The notes beneath the pieces are model-generated. The model ran no database searches and had not been told where the DNA came from. It worked only from the letters and a program-made list of their open reading frames with translations. Shown here one piece after another: positions 34,584 through 42,576 of a DNA stretch of 64,000 nucleotides. Position numbers and translations under genes: made by a program. Origin of the DNA: Haloarchaeobius sp. HME9146 (GTDB lineage: Archaea > Halobacteriota > Halobacteria > Halobacteriales > Natrialbaceae); NCBI RefSeq assembly GCF_025399835.1, contig NZ_JAODVR010000002.1, positions 186,001 to 250,000 of the forward strand, in the 5' to 3' direction. Every line of letters begins with the position of its first letter. Position 1 is the first letter of the stretch.

Positions 34584-35585
34584 TTACTTCACCACGTCGA
34601 TCTTCCGGCGGTCGATGGACAGCGCGACCGCAGCGACCACGACCACGCCCAGGATGATCTCCTGGACGAACGAGTCGACCGCGAGCAGGTTCATCCCGTT
34701 GCGCAGCACGCCGATGACGAGGACACCGAGGATGGTTCGGTGGGGGCCCCCGACACCGCCGGTCAGTGCGGTCCCGCCCATGACGATAGCTGCGATGCTG
34801 GGCAGCAGCAGGCCAGCGCCGAGCCCCGGCGACGCCGAGGAGATACGGGCCGCGAACAGGAAGCCAGCGAGGCCACACAGCAGGCCCGAGAGCACGAACG
34901 GGTAGATCTTGTACCGGTCGACCTTCGCACCAGCGAGTTCGACGACCTTCTCGTTCTCACCCAGTGCGAAACTGTAGCGTCCGAACTTGGTCCGCCACGC
35001 GAGGAACACCGAGGCACCGTACAGGATGAGGCCCCAGAACACGAGGTTGGGGACTCCGGGGATGTACTCGCCCGTGGCGATGGTACGGACCGCCGGGTTG
35101 CGGAACGTGATGGTCGACCCGCCGGTGATGATGAGCGCGAAGCCGTTGATCACCGACAGCGTACCGAGGGTCACCAGGAACGACGGGACCTTCAGCTTGG
35201 TGAACACGAGCCCGTTCGCGAGGCCCGCAAGCATCCCGACCACGATGACCATCGGGATGGCGAGCATTCCGAAGTCGCTCACCAGCAAGACGGTGAGCAC
35301 GGCCGTCAGGCTGACGATGGATTCGACCGAGAGGTCGATGCTCTGCTGGAGGATCGGGAAGGTGCCCGCCAGCGCGACGAGCAGCAAGAACGCGCTGTTC
35401 TTCGCGACGTTCCCGACCAGGTTGTTGTAGGTCAGGAAGTTCTCCGACATCGTGGAGAACAGGATGCCGAGGACGATGAGCATCGCGAACGGACCGAGGT
35501 CGATGATCCAGTCCTGACGGGTGCGTTCTTCTCGCTTCTCATGTAACCAGTCTCGAATCGCGTTGGATGTTTCGTTCGTACTCAT
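34584..35585 (-). CDS. sugar-type ABC importer permease (RbsC-like)
   Basis: 333 residues with eight to ten predicted membrane segments and the family loop GENEKVVELAGAKVDRYKI (E-x3-A/L-x-G) that contacts the ATPase. Similar to RbsC/AraH permeases of the ribose-type importers. It starts one base after the end of the ATPase gene, with the stop and start nearly overlapping, so the order binding protein, ATPase, permease forms one operon. Substrate class for such systems is pentoses, polyols or autoinducer-like sugars; in this setting a hydroxy acid or polyol feeding the dehydrogenases is plausible. Confidence 0.92.
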   Translation of the reverse strand: MSTNETSNAIRDWLHEKREERTRQDWIIDLGPFAMLIVLGILFSTMSENFLTYNNLVGNVAKNSAFLLLVALAGTFPILQQSIDLSVESIVSLTAVLTVLLVSDFGMLAIPMVIVVGMLAGLANGLVFTKLKVPSFLVTLGTLSVINGFALIITGGSTITFRNPAVRTIATGEYIPGVPNLVFWGLILYGASVFLAWRTKFGRYSFALGENEKVVELAGAKVDRYKIYPFVLSGLLCGLAGFLFAARISSASPGLGAGLLLPSIAAIVMGGTALTGGVGGPHRTILGVLVIGVLRNGMNLLAVDSFVQEIILGVVVVAAVALSIDRRKIDVVK

Positions 35586-35586
35586 T

Positions 35587-37152
35587 TCAGATCATCTTCT
35601 GAATCAGGTCTTCTTCGGTCGGCTTGTTCCCGGCTGAGGCGTCGATCGTTTCACCGACGAGTCGTCCATCGCGCATGACGGCGATGCGGTTCGACATCCC
35701 GATGACCTCGGGAAGCTCGTCGCCGATGAAGACGATGGAGACTCCTTCGTCGGTGAGTTCACGGCAGAGGCGGTACACCTCCTCCTTCGCACCGACGTCG
35801 ATACCCCGCGTCACGTTGTCCATCACGAGGACCGGCGTGTCGCGAGCGAGCCAGCGCGCGATGACGACCTTCTGCTGGTTGCCGCCACTGAGCCCGTGCA
35901 CGAGGGCATCCGGGCCGGGCGTCTTGATGTTCAGCTCCTCGATGGTCTCGGCGGTGACCTTGTCCTCGGCCTCGAGGTCGAGGAGCGGCAACAGGCCGTT
36001 CATGTCCCGGATCATCGCCAGAGAGGTGTTCATCGTCACCGACTGGAACAACAACAGTCCCTCCGACTTCCGGTCCTTCGGGATGTAGCCGACACCCGCG
36101 TCGACCATGTCCGCCGGTGAGGACGGTCTGATCTCCGTCCCGGCCACAGAGACGTTCCCGTCGGTCGGGGAGAGTGCGCCCGCGAGCATCCGCCCCAGGC
36201 GTTCCTTCCCTGACCCTTCGACACCGACCACGCCGAGGATCTCTCCCTCGTGCAGGTCGAAGGAGACCGGGCCGATGTCGTCCTCGAACTGGAGTTTCGA
36301 CGCCTGGAACACCGTTTCCCCCAGGGCGTCGGCCGTCCGCTGGTCGGAGACGCGGTAGTACTCGTCCGACGACTCGCGGCCGACCATCCGCTCCTGGAGC
36401 GAGTCCTGCGTCGCGTCCGCCGCCATCGTCTCGCCGACGAGTTCGCCGTCCTTGAGGACGTAGATGCGGTCGGACATCTCGAGCACCTCGTCGAGTTCGT
36501 GGGAGACGAAGACGAACGTCGCCTTATCTCGGAGGTCGTTCACCAGGTCGAAGAGAATCTCACGTCCCGCTTCTTCGAGTCCGGCGGTCGGTTCGTCCAA
36601 CAAGATGACCGGGTGGTCCGACTCGCGGGACGTGTGGAACGCCTTCGCGATCTCGAGCATCTGCCGCTCGTTGAACGAGTAGTTCTGGACGTACTCGTCC
36701 ATGTCGATGTTGATGCCGAGGTCGTCGACGAACGCCTGGGCCTCCTCGCGCATCTTGCTGTGCTTGAGGATACCGAAGCGCTCCTGTTCGCGGGCGAGGA
36801 AGAGGTTCTCGTAGCCCTTCAGGTTCGGGATGACGTCCTGCTCCTGATGGACCAGCGAGACACCGAGTTCCGATGCCTGCCGCGGGTTGGTGAGTTCGAC
36901 AGGGTCGCCGTCGATGACGATACGACCGTCGTCCGGCGAGAGGACACCCGTCAGTATGTTCAACAGGGTACTCTTGCCGGCACCGTTCTCGCCGACGAGC
37001 CCGACTACCTCTCCACGGTCGATGCGTAAAGAGACGCCGTCGAGCGCAGTGACGTGTCGGAACGACTTCGACACGTCTTCGACGACCAGACTCGGTTCCG
37101 AGTCTGGGCGGGAATCGCCTGATTGGTCAAGTTCCATGTCTGGTGTGCTCAT
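35587..37152 (-). CDS. sugar-type ABC importer ATPase with two nucleotide-binding domains (RbsA-like)
   Basis: 521 residues, a tandem ATPase. Domain 1: Walker A GENGAGKST, a degenerate signature YSFNERQMLEIAKAF and Walker B VILLDEPTAGL. Domain 2: a degenerate Walker A GVEGSGKERLGRML, but a good signature LSGGNQQKVVIARWL and VLVMDNVTRGID. This one-good, one-poor pattern is usual for RbsA/MglA proteins. Part of a complete importer with the genes on either side. Start at ATG 37152 leaves a 22-base gap from the binding-protein stop. Confidence 0.93.
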   Translation of the reverse strand: MSTPDMELDQSGDSRPDSEPSLVVEDVSKSFRHVTALDGVSLRIDRGEVVGLVGENGAGKSTLLNILTGVLSPDDGRIVIDGDPVELTNPRQASELGVSLVHQEQDVIPNLKGYENLFLAREQERFGILKHSKMREEAQAFVDDLGINIDMDEYVQNYSFNERQMLEIAKAFHTSRESDHPVILLDEPTAGLEEAGREILFDLVNDLRDKATFVFVSHELDEVLEMSDRIYVLKDGELVGETMAADATQDSLQERMVGRESSDEYYRVSDQRTADALGETVFQASKLQFEDDIGPVSFDLHEGEILGVVGVEGSGKERLGRMLAGALSPTDGNVSVAGTEIRPSSPADMVDAGVGYIPKDRKSEGLLLFQSVTMNTSLAMIRDMNGLLPLLDLEAEDKVTAETIEELNIKTPGPDALVHGLSGGNQQKVVIARWLARDTPVLVMDNVTRGIDVGAKEEVYRLCRELTDEGVSIVFIGDELPEVIGMSNRIAVMRDGRLVGETIDASAGNKPTEEDLIQKMI

Positions 37153-37174
37153 CGTGCGCCTCTTACTTAAACTA

Positions 37175-38527
37175 TTATTTGAGCGGGTTGTTCTGGAGCT
37201 GTTGCTCGTACGTCTGCGCGACCTCGTCCATCGCGGCCTCGTCGTCGAAGACCTCGTGGAGAGTGTATCCGCTGGGTTTGTTGCTCTCCTCCCAGTCGAG
37301 CAGGCTCTTCAGGTCCGTCTTCCGGATCGGCTCCATCCTGATCTGGGGGTCCCAGTCGTCGCCCGAGGCCGCCACGGACATCTTCTTCCAGTCGTACGGG
37401 GTCTCGCCCTCGAAGATGTCCTTCTTGTACTGGGCGGCGTCGAGGATGGGCAGTTGCGTCTCGTCGCCGATCATGTCCTGCCACTTGCCGGGGTCTTTCA
37501 CCGTCAGCGGTGAGTCGAACGACATCATCCGCTCGGCGGGCTTGAGCTTGTGCCCCTGCAGGTAGTCGTACACCTTCGCCATCGACCAGCCGGCCTGCCA
37601 CGGGCCCATCCCGGAGACGGAGCCGGTGAGTCGGCCTTCCTCGATCAGTTCGAGGCCGGGTTCGCTGGAGTCGATGCCGACGACCGGCACGTCGAAGTCG
37701 TTCTCCTCGAGCATCGTCAGCCCACCGATGGCGACGGCGTCGTTCTGGCCGAAGAAGCCCTCGATCTTGTCGCCGTGCTTGGAGATGAGGTCGGACATCG
37801 CCTTCCGGGAGTCCGAACGGACCCAGTTCCCCTGCAGACGCGGGCCGAGCAGTTCGATGTCGGGGTACTCCTCGAGCGCCTTCTGGACGCCGAGGTTACG
37901 ACCGATGTTCGGGGCGGTCCCACGGTTCCCCTCGATGTGGACGAAGCCACCGCTGCCGCCCATCTCCTCGAAGAGCACCTTCGCGGCCGTGTACGCGTGT
38001 CGGACGAAGTGCGGAGTGAAGAACTGCGTGTACTCCTCACCAGCGTCCATCGGTGTGTACCACTTCGCGATGGTGACCGCGAGCACGGTCGGAACACCGG
38101 CCTGGACACACGTCTCGGCGAGCGAGATCGCGGCCGCGTTCGTGTACGTCTGGCCGACGATGGCGTCCGTGTTGTTCGCGATCGCGGTGTCGAACTGCTG
38201 TTGCTGCTTGCTGACCTGCCCGTCGTTGGTCTGGAGGTTCTGGTCGAAGTCGAAGGCGGCAGCTGCCTCCTCGTAGCCCTTCTTCCAGGACAGCCAGTAC
38301 GAGTTCTTCAGGTTTGCGATGGACCCCATCGACGTCAGGGAGTCACCGGAGTTACCGCCACCGCCACCACCGCCGGTGTCGTCGCCGCCACCGCCGCCGC
38401 CACCGTTACTGGTCGATCCCGAGTCACCGGCACACCCTGCAATCGCACCGAGTCCCATCGTCGTCCCACCCGCGACGGTCTTCTTCATGAAGTTCCGGCG
38501 GGAGTGGTTGGTGCTATCTCTTGCCAT
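37175..38527 (-). CDS. Tat-exported sugar-type binding lipoprotein (RbsB-like, type I fold)
   Basis: About 450 residues from ATG 38527 (MARDSTNHSRRNFMKK). Twin arginines in HSRRNFMKKTVAGG, lipobox IAGCAG, then a long Gly-Ser-Asp linker typical of haloarchaeal lipoproteins. The body is a type I periplasmic-binding fold (SMGSIANLKNSYWLSWKKGYE, ANNTDAIVGQTY, FGQNDAVAIGG). It catches the ligand for the RbsAC-like transporter. An AT-rich element at 38561-38570 lies about 38 bases upstream. Divergence from typical ribose binders is large, so the ligand cannot be assigned. Confidence 0.92.
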   Translation of the reverse strand: MARDSTNHSRRNFMKKTVAGGTTMGLGAIAGCAGDSGSTSNGGGGGGGDDTGGGGGGGNSGDSLTSMGSIANLKNSYWLSWKKGYEEAAAAFDFDQNLQTNDGQVSKQQQQFDTAIANNTDAIVGQTYTNAAAISLAETCVQAGVPTVLAVTIAKWYTPMDAGEEYTQFFTPHFVRHAYTAAKVLFEEMGGSGGFVHIEGNRGTAPNIGRNLGVQKALEEYPDIELLGPRLQGNWVRSDSRKAMSDLISKHGDKIEGFFGQNDAVAIGGLTMLEENDFDVPVVGIDSSEPGLELIEEGRLTGSVSGMGPWQAGWSMAKVYDYLQGHKLKPAERMMSFDSPLTVKDPGKWQDMIGDETQLPILDAAQYKKDIFEGETPYDWKKMSVAASGDDWDPQIRMEPIRKTDLKSLLDWEESNKPSGYTLHEVFDDEAAMDEVAQTYEQQLQNNPLK

Positions 38528-38560
38528 GTATTGAACAACCTGAACATGAGAGGGCACCCA

Positions 38561-38570
38561 TTTATAATTT
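38561..38570 (-). promoter_or_regulatory. TATA-like element of the RbsBAC-like operon
   Basis: Minus-strand AAATTATAAA is the strongest AT element upstream of the binding-protein gene, about 38 bases before its ATG, implying a short leader of around ten bases. The surrounding 38555-38600 is AT-rich as a whole. Confidence 0.45.
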
Positions 38571-38660
38571 ATGATTGATTATTTAATAATAGGGCATACA
38601 ACAACCGCTAACGGAGCGGTGAACACACGGATTACGGCTCTGGAGTGTCGCCTGCGAGGG

Positions 38661-39437
38661 TCAGTACATCACTTTACCGGCGGAGACGTTGACGTCCTGA
38701 CCAGTGATTCGGTCGGCATCCGACGAGCAAAGGAACGCCACGGTCTGTGCGATGTCCTCTCGCTGGACGAGCTCTCGACGAGGACTCTCTGCCTCCGCCT
38801 CGCTCCTGACCGCCTCGTACGTCCGGCCGGACGCGTTGGCCTTCTCTTCGAACACTCGCTGGATTCGCGGACCGTCGACCGACCCGGGACAGACCGCGTT
38901 CACGTTGATGTCGTCCTCACCGACCTCCGCGGCCAGCGTGCGCGTGAACCCGATGAGTCCCATCTTGGTCGTCGCATAGGGGGTCCGCTGGGTCAACGGG
39001 CGCTTCCCGGTCACGGACGCGATGTTGACGATGCGGCCGTACGATTGCTCCTTCATCGATGGAAGCACCTGCCGGCACATGTAGAACGGGCCGCGAAGGT
39101 TCACCGCCATCGTCTGGTCCCACTCGTCGGGTTCGACGGCTTCGCAGGCCGCTGTCGGACCTGCGATACCCGCGTTGTTGACCAGGATCTCGATTGTTCC
39201 AAACTCGGCCAGGGCCTCGTCGACCGTCGCTTCCACGTCTTCGAACGACCGGAGGTCTGTGTGTATCGGATAGCCACGCACGCCTTCTTCCTCGACGAGG
39301 GCTGCTGTCTCGGCCATCTCGTCCTCGTCGATATCCGCGATGACGACGTCGGCACCCTCTGCTGCGAGTTCACAGCAGATAGCACGTCCGATACCGCGAC
39401 CGCCACCGGTAACGATGGCAGTGCTTCCTGATACCAT
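38661..39437 (-). CDS. short-chain dehydrogenase/reductase (FabG-like SDR)
   Basis: 258 residues. TGGGRGIGRAI is the cofactor motif (residues 11-21), an acidic residue follows in VIADIDEDE (NAD preference), NNAG is in ILVNNAGIAG, and the catalytic Tyr-x3-Lys is YATTKMG. The C-terminal DADRITGQDVNVSAG is typical for the family. It is divergent from the BKACE gene, and the importer operon follows it 133 bases downstream in the same direction. I infer oxidation of a beta-hydroxy acid to the beta-keto acid that BKACE cleaves. Confidence 0.93.
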   Translation of the reverse strand: MVSGSTAIVTGGGRGIGRAICCELAAEGADVVIADIDEDEMAETAALVEEEGVRGYPIHTDLRSFEDVEATVDEALAEFGTIEILVNNAGIAGPTAACEAVEPDEWDQTMAVNLRGPFYMCRQVLPSMKEQSYGRIVNIASVTGKRPLTQRTPYATTKMGLIGFTRTLAAEVGEDDINVNAVCPGSVDGPRIQRVFEEKANASGRTYEAVRSEAEAESPRRELVQREDIAQTVAFLCSSDADRITGQDVNVSAGKVMY

Positions 39438-39443
39438 GTATCA
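39429..39443. promoter_or_regulatory. 15-base dyad across the SDR start codon
   Basis: TGATAC and GTATCA flank a CAT centre that is the SDR start codon on the minus strand. The SDR promoter has a TATA-like element at 39461-39470 (minus CGTTTATTAC), so the dyad covers the presumed transcription start. It has the same length and TGA...TCA ends as the dyad at 40860-40874 before the local IclR gene. Confidence 0.35.
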
Positions 39444-39524
39444 ACAAGTATTCGAGGGTAGTAATAAACGTACCGCAACAATAGGTGGCGTGTCCGAAGA
39501 GTAGCTCACCCGACGACCCACCCA

Positions 39525-39537
39525 AAATTATAAATCT
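39525..39537 (+). promoter_or_regulatory. TATA-like promoter of the BKACE gene
   Basis: AAAATTATAAATC is centred about 30 bases before the ATG at 39561, the spacing of a leaderless archaeal promoter. Together with the minus-strand element at 39461-39470 it makes the 123-base gap a compact divergent promoter for the SDR and BKACE genes. Confidence 0.6.
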
Positions 39538-39560
39538 CGCATTCCCGCTGTTCCAATCGT

Positions 39561-40415
39561 ATGGCGTACGACGGCTACAGCGACTATTTCGACGAGAAGC
39601 TCATAATCAGCGTGGCAACCACCGGCGGGCACCAGGGGAAGGAAGCGAACCCGAACCTGCCGGAACAGCCCGAGGAGATCGCACAGGACCTCGCCGAGTG
39701 CGAGGAGGCCGGTGCCTCCATCGTGCACCTGCACGCCCGTGACGAGGACGGCCAGAACACCAAGGACGTCGCCCGGTTCCAGGAGATGCGCGACTGCATC
39801 GACGAGTACTGTGACGACATCATCGTGAACTTCACCACCGGCGGCGGTGGCATCTACCCGCGCGAGGAGCGCATCGCGCCTGTCCTCGAGACGGACCCCC
39901 GACCGGAACTGGCCACCATCGACCTCGGCCCCATCAACTTCGGGCAGACGAGGACCGCCGAGAACACGCGCGAGCAGAACGAGGAGTACGCAGAACGGAT
40001 GCGTGACGCGGGGGTGAAACCCGAACTGGAGCTGTTCAACCCCGGCCAGATACCCGAGGCCGAACACCTCATCGAAGAGGGACTCCTCGACGCCCCGTAC
40101 TGGGCGACGGTTATCTTCGGCATGCAGAACGGGATGCCGCCGGGGCCGCGGAACCTGATCAACTTCGTCGACAACCTTCCCGAGCCGGTCGAGTGGCAGG
40201 CGCTGGCCGTCGGCAAACACCAGCTCCCGATGACGACCGCCGCGATAACCATGGGTGGGCACGTCCGGGTCGGCATGGAGGACAACGTCTACTACCGCAA
40301 GGGAGAGCTGGCAGATAGCAACGCCCAGTTGGTCCGTCGGACCGCCAGAATAGCCGAGGAACTCGAGCGTCCCATCGCGACCCCCGCCGAAGCACGAGAG
40401 AAACTCGGCCTCTGA
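39561..40415 (+). CDS. beta-keto acid cleavage enzyme (BKACE, DUF849)
   Basis: 284 residues, TIM-barrel Zn enzyme family. IVHLHARDEDG supplies His56, His58 and Arg60, where the two histidines bind zinc in characterised members; NFTTGGGG near residue 91, ELELFNPG near residue 157 and GHVRVGMEDN near the C-terminus are family hallmarks. BKACEs condense a beta-keto acid with acetyl-CoA and split it to acetoacetate and a new acyl-CoA; specificity varies (3-keto-5-aminohexanoate, dehydrocarnitine, adipate-type acids). It is divergent from an SDR and beside a sugar-type importer and IclR regulator. The nearby acetoacetyl-CoA-synthetase-like ligase and thiolase would handle its products. Confidence 0.93.
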   Translation: MAYDGYSDYFDEKLIISVATTGGHQGKEANPNLPEQPEEIAQDLAECEEAGASIVHLHARDEDGQNTKDVARFQEMRDCIDEYCDDIIVNFTTGGGGIYPREERIAPVLETDPRPELATIDLGPINFGQTRTAENTREQNEEYAERMRDAGVKPELELFNPGQIPEAEHLIEEGLLDAPYWATVIFGMQNGMPPGPRNLINFVDNLPEPVEWQALAVGKHQLPMTTAAITMGGHVRVGMEDNVYYRKGELADSNAQLVRRTARIAEELERPIATPAEAREKLGL

Positions 40416-40859
40416 CCGCTCGAACTGCCGTCGTTCTGGTTCCTCCGTACCGTCCTTCGAACCCCCAGCACGCCGTTTTCCTACGGTAGCACCACTCGTG
40501 CTAGGCATTCGCACCTCACGAACTGGTGTCCGCTTCGCTTCCCCACTGAATGGGGGACAGCGGGGACAAACTGCGATTCTCGTGTCTCAGGTTTTCTATC
40601 GTGGTTGTTCATGATGCTCGAGTGGGTTCGACAGCCGAGTCCTGTCGAGATCTTGGTCAGACGCACGGTCAGGTCAAGGGGATGGGCAGACGAACGCTGA
40701 CTAATACCGAATATTTCGTTACAGAAATCTACTTTTCTGCGTATTAATCCACACACCGTCTACCGTAGAGATTGTAACTATATTATGAATGAATTCGCCC
40801 CGTCAGAATATTATATACTAGAACTCCGCCCACCAACCGTTCTGCCCCCCCGATACCCA

Positions 40860-40874
40860 TGACAATGTTTGTCA
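40860..40874. promoter_or_regulatory. 15-base perfect dyad upstream of the IclR gene
   Basis: TGACAA and TTGTCA surround a three-base centre (TGT). It lies about 40 bases before the TATA-like element of the IclR gene and is a natural candidate for autoregulation by that protein. Dyads with six-base arms and a three-base gap are expected by chance around fifteen times in 64 kb, so position is the only weight it has. Confidence 0.35.
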
Positions 40875-40910
40875 ATCCGAGGTTGCGGAGGGGTGGATTC
40901 GCACACGCGG

Positions 40911-40920
40911 AACTTTAAGT
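40911..40920 (+). promoter_or_regulatory. TATA-like element of the IclR gene
   Basis: AACTTTAAGT lies about 27 bases before the ATG at 40943 within a GC-rich stretch, giving a clear leaderless promoter. Confidence 0.55.
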
Positions 40921-40942
40921 ACCTCCTCGTGAATGCCACCGT

Positions 40943-41710
40943 ATGGGCACGAACGAAAGCGGACGGACGTTGCGGACGACGGAGACCTCCCTCGAAGTGC
41001 TGGAGACACTCAGGGAGATCGGTGGAGCGAGGGTGACCGAACTGGCAGAGGAGATGGGGCTCGCTCCCAGTACGATGCACGCGCATCTCACGACGCTCAA
41101 AGAGAAAGAATACGTCGTCAAGTCGGGGGACGTCTACCATCTCGGTCTCAAGTTCCTCTCGTTCGGTGACTACGTGGCGAACCGGAAGGAAGCATACCGC
41201 ACGGCGAAGTCCTACACGGAGCAGCTCGCGAACGAGACGGAGTGCCGGGCTGTCTTCGTCGTGGAGGAGAACGGACGCGGCGTCTACCTACACACGTACT
41301 CCGGGAAACACGCGGTCTGGAAGTACTCGACCGTGGGCAAGCGATTTAATCTCCACCAGACCGCATCCGGGAAGGCGCTACTCTCCCAGCTTCCCGAGAG
41401 TCAGGTCAGGGTGTTCGCGGACAAGTGGGGACTGCCCGCCGAGACGGAGAACACGATCACGGACGTCGAAGCCCTCCTGGACGAACTGGCCGAGATTCGC
41501 GAGACAGGAATCGCGTTCAACGAGGAGGAGCAACTGGAGGGTGTGAAGGCGGTCGGTGTCCCCGTGAAAGGTCCCGATGGCCGTGTCGTGGGTGCATTCA
41601 GCGTCGCCAGCCCGGCGAACCGGGTCGACGAAGAACGGTTCCGGAGCGAGCTTCCGAACATCCTCCTGGGTGTGGCGAACGAATTCGAACTCGAGATATC
41701 GCTTTCCTGA
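40943..41710 (+). CDS. IclR family transcriptional regulator (BKACE region)
   Basis: 255 residues. Winged helix RTLRTTETSLEVLETLREIGGARVTELAEEMGLAPSTMHAHLTTL at the N-terminus, then the effector domain with HQTASGKALLSQL and IAFNEEEQLEGVKAVGVPV. It is the third IclR in the window and shares the TTETSLEVLE start with the regulator at 15844. Its place after the BKACE gene, same strand, argues that it controls the BKACE/SDR and RbsBAC-like transcripts in response to a pathway acid. It is convergent with the RdfA gene across a gap holding two matching dyads. Confidence 0.93.
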   Translation: MGTNESGRTLRTTETSLEVLETLREIGGARVTELAEEMGLAPSTMHAHLTTLKEKEYVVKSGDVYHLGLKFLSFGDYVANRKEAYRTAKSYTEQLANETECRAVFVVEENGRGVYLHTYSGKHAVWKYSTVGKRFNLHQTASGKALLSQLPESQVRVFADKWGLPAETENTITDVEALLDELAEIRETGIAFNEEEQLEGVKAVGVPVKGPDGRVVGAFSVASPANRVDEERFRSELPNILLGVANEFELEISLS

Positions 41711-41745
41711 GCGAGCCGATTCACGTTTCCTCTAACTCGCCACCT

Positions 41746-41771
41746 CCATAACATCAGTACGCTTGTTAGGG
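41746..41771. repeat. Dyad repeat, copy 1 (arms TAACA / TGTTA)
   Basis: A 26-base element with left part CCATAACA and right part TGTTAGGG around a centre containing CAGTACG. A second copy lies 124 bases away in the same orientation, identical at 21 of 26 positions. It sits in the convergent gap between IclR and RdfA genes, where a bidirectional terminator, a regulator site or a remnant repeat could occur. Confidence 0.65.
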
Positions 41772-41869
41772 TAGTTCTTGGACCGTGTTCTACCTGATGG
41801 ACGGCCAACCGCTCACCACACGCATCACTGCTGGTACTGGGAGAACGCCGCAGACCCTCTCACAGTCTT

Positions 41870-41895
41870 CCGTAACAACAGTACGTCTGTTATGG
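41870..41895. repeat. Dyad repeat, copy 2 (arms CCGTAACA / TGTTATGG)
   Basis: Second copy of the element at 41746. Here the arms CCGTAACA and TGTTATGG can pair over eight positions (one G-U), and an inner dyad AACAG / CTGTT with a five-base loop is perfect. The conserved centre CAGTACG is shared with copy 1. I did not find further copies elsewhere in the window. Confidence 0.65.
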
Positions 41896-41937
41896 AAACA
41901 CCACGAAGTCAGAATGGACCGGGGTCACTACCGACGT

Positions 41938-42576
41938 TCACGCAGATTCGTCGGTGGCCGACTCGCAGTCACAGCCTTCGTTTCTGAAGAACTCGGCGAT
42001 GTCGTACTGGTTCCCACAGTCAGAGCAGAGCACGGTCGCCTCGACGAGGAGCGAGTAATCACCGACCGAGATCCGTCCGGTCCGCTCCAACCGGTCGATT
42101 CGCTCGTCTGCGACCGATTCGAGGCGTGACCGGAGCCGCTCGATGCTCTCGGCGTCCTTCTCGAGCTGGGCCTCGTCGCTGGTCTGTTCGTATTCGGCAC
42201 CACGGTTCTTCACGTACGTCCGTATCGACTGGTACGAGACGAAGTCCGAGAGGAGTGTATCGACGTCGATTCCAGCCGATTCGAGTTGCGTCTCGATCTC
42301 TATCCTGTCCCCCGCTGTGAAATCAGGGTTGGTCAGCCGGAGGTAATAGGATTCGACCTCGTCATCGTGGGGATGAGTACCGTTCTCTTGGAGGGCAGCG
42401 CGCAAGAGTTCCCGGTTGAAATAGTCCGCGAGATCTCGAAGGCTCATCCGTTCAGCTCCGTCACCGGTCCATCGAGCGACGAGGTCCTCGCCTGTCTCCT
42501 CCCCGAGGTTGTATCTCTCGATGAGGCGAGCAACCTTCCCTCGACCGCCCTGCGAACTCTCGGATTCGTCGGCCAT
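41938..42576 (-). CDS. rdfA: rod-determining factor RdfA family protein
   Basis: 212 residues. The N-terminal GGRGKVARLIERYNLGE, the SLRDLADYFNRELLRAAL segment, DFVSYQSIRTYVKNRGAEY in the middle and a C-terminal zinc-ribbon-like CSDCG...GCDC group match the haloarchaeal family that includes RdfA, reported to be needed for rod shape in Haloferax volcanii. Haloarchaea usually carry several paralogs, so this copy may have a different role. A coiled-coil-like stretch (EKDAESIERLRSRLESVADERIDRLE) links the halves. It stands alone, convergent with the IclR gene. Confidence 0.75.
   Translation of the reverse strand: MADESESSQGGRGKVARLIERYNLGEETGEDLVARWTGDGAERMSLRDLADYFNRELLRAALQENGTHPHDDEVESYYLRLTNPDFTAGDRIEIETQLESAGIDVDTLLSDFVSYQSIRTYVKNRGAEYEQTSDEAQLEKDAESIERLRSRLESVADERIDRLERTGRISVGDYSLLVEATVLCSDCGNQYDIAEFFRNEGCDCESATDESA

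Larger units (their letters stand above)
40416..40942. other. Intergenic gap with IclR promoter and dyad
   Basis: Between BKACE and the IclR gene. The first 300 bases hold no supported frame; one short plus-strand frame at 40550-40747 has no recognisable family. From about 40690 to 40830 the sequence is AT-rich. At the right end are a 15-base dyad (40860-40874) and the IclR TATA-like element (40911-40920). Confidence 0.5.

Noticed and set aside
38336-38410. GCC/ACC triplet-rich stretch resembling a microsatellite
   Set aside because: It encodes the Gly/Ser/Asp linker after the lipobox of the RbsB-like protein, a normal feature of haloarchaeal lipoproteins.
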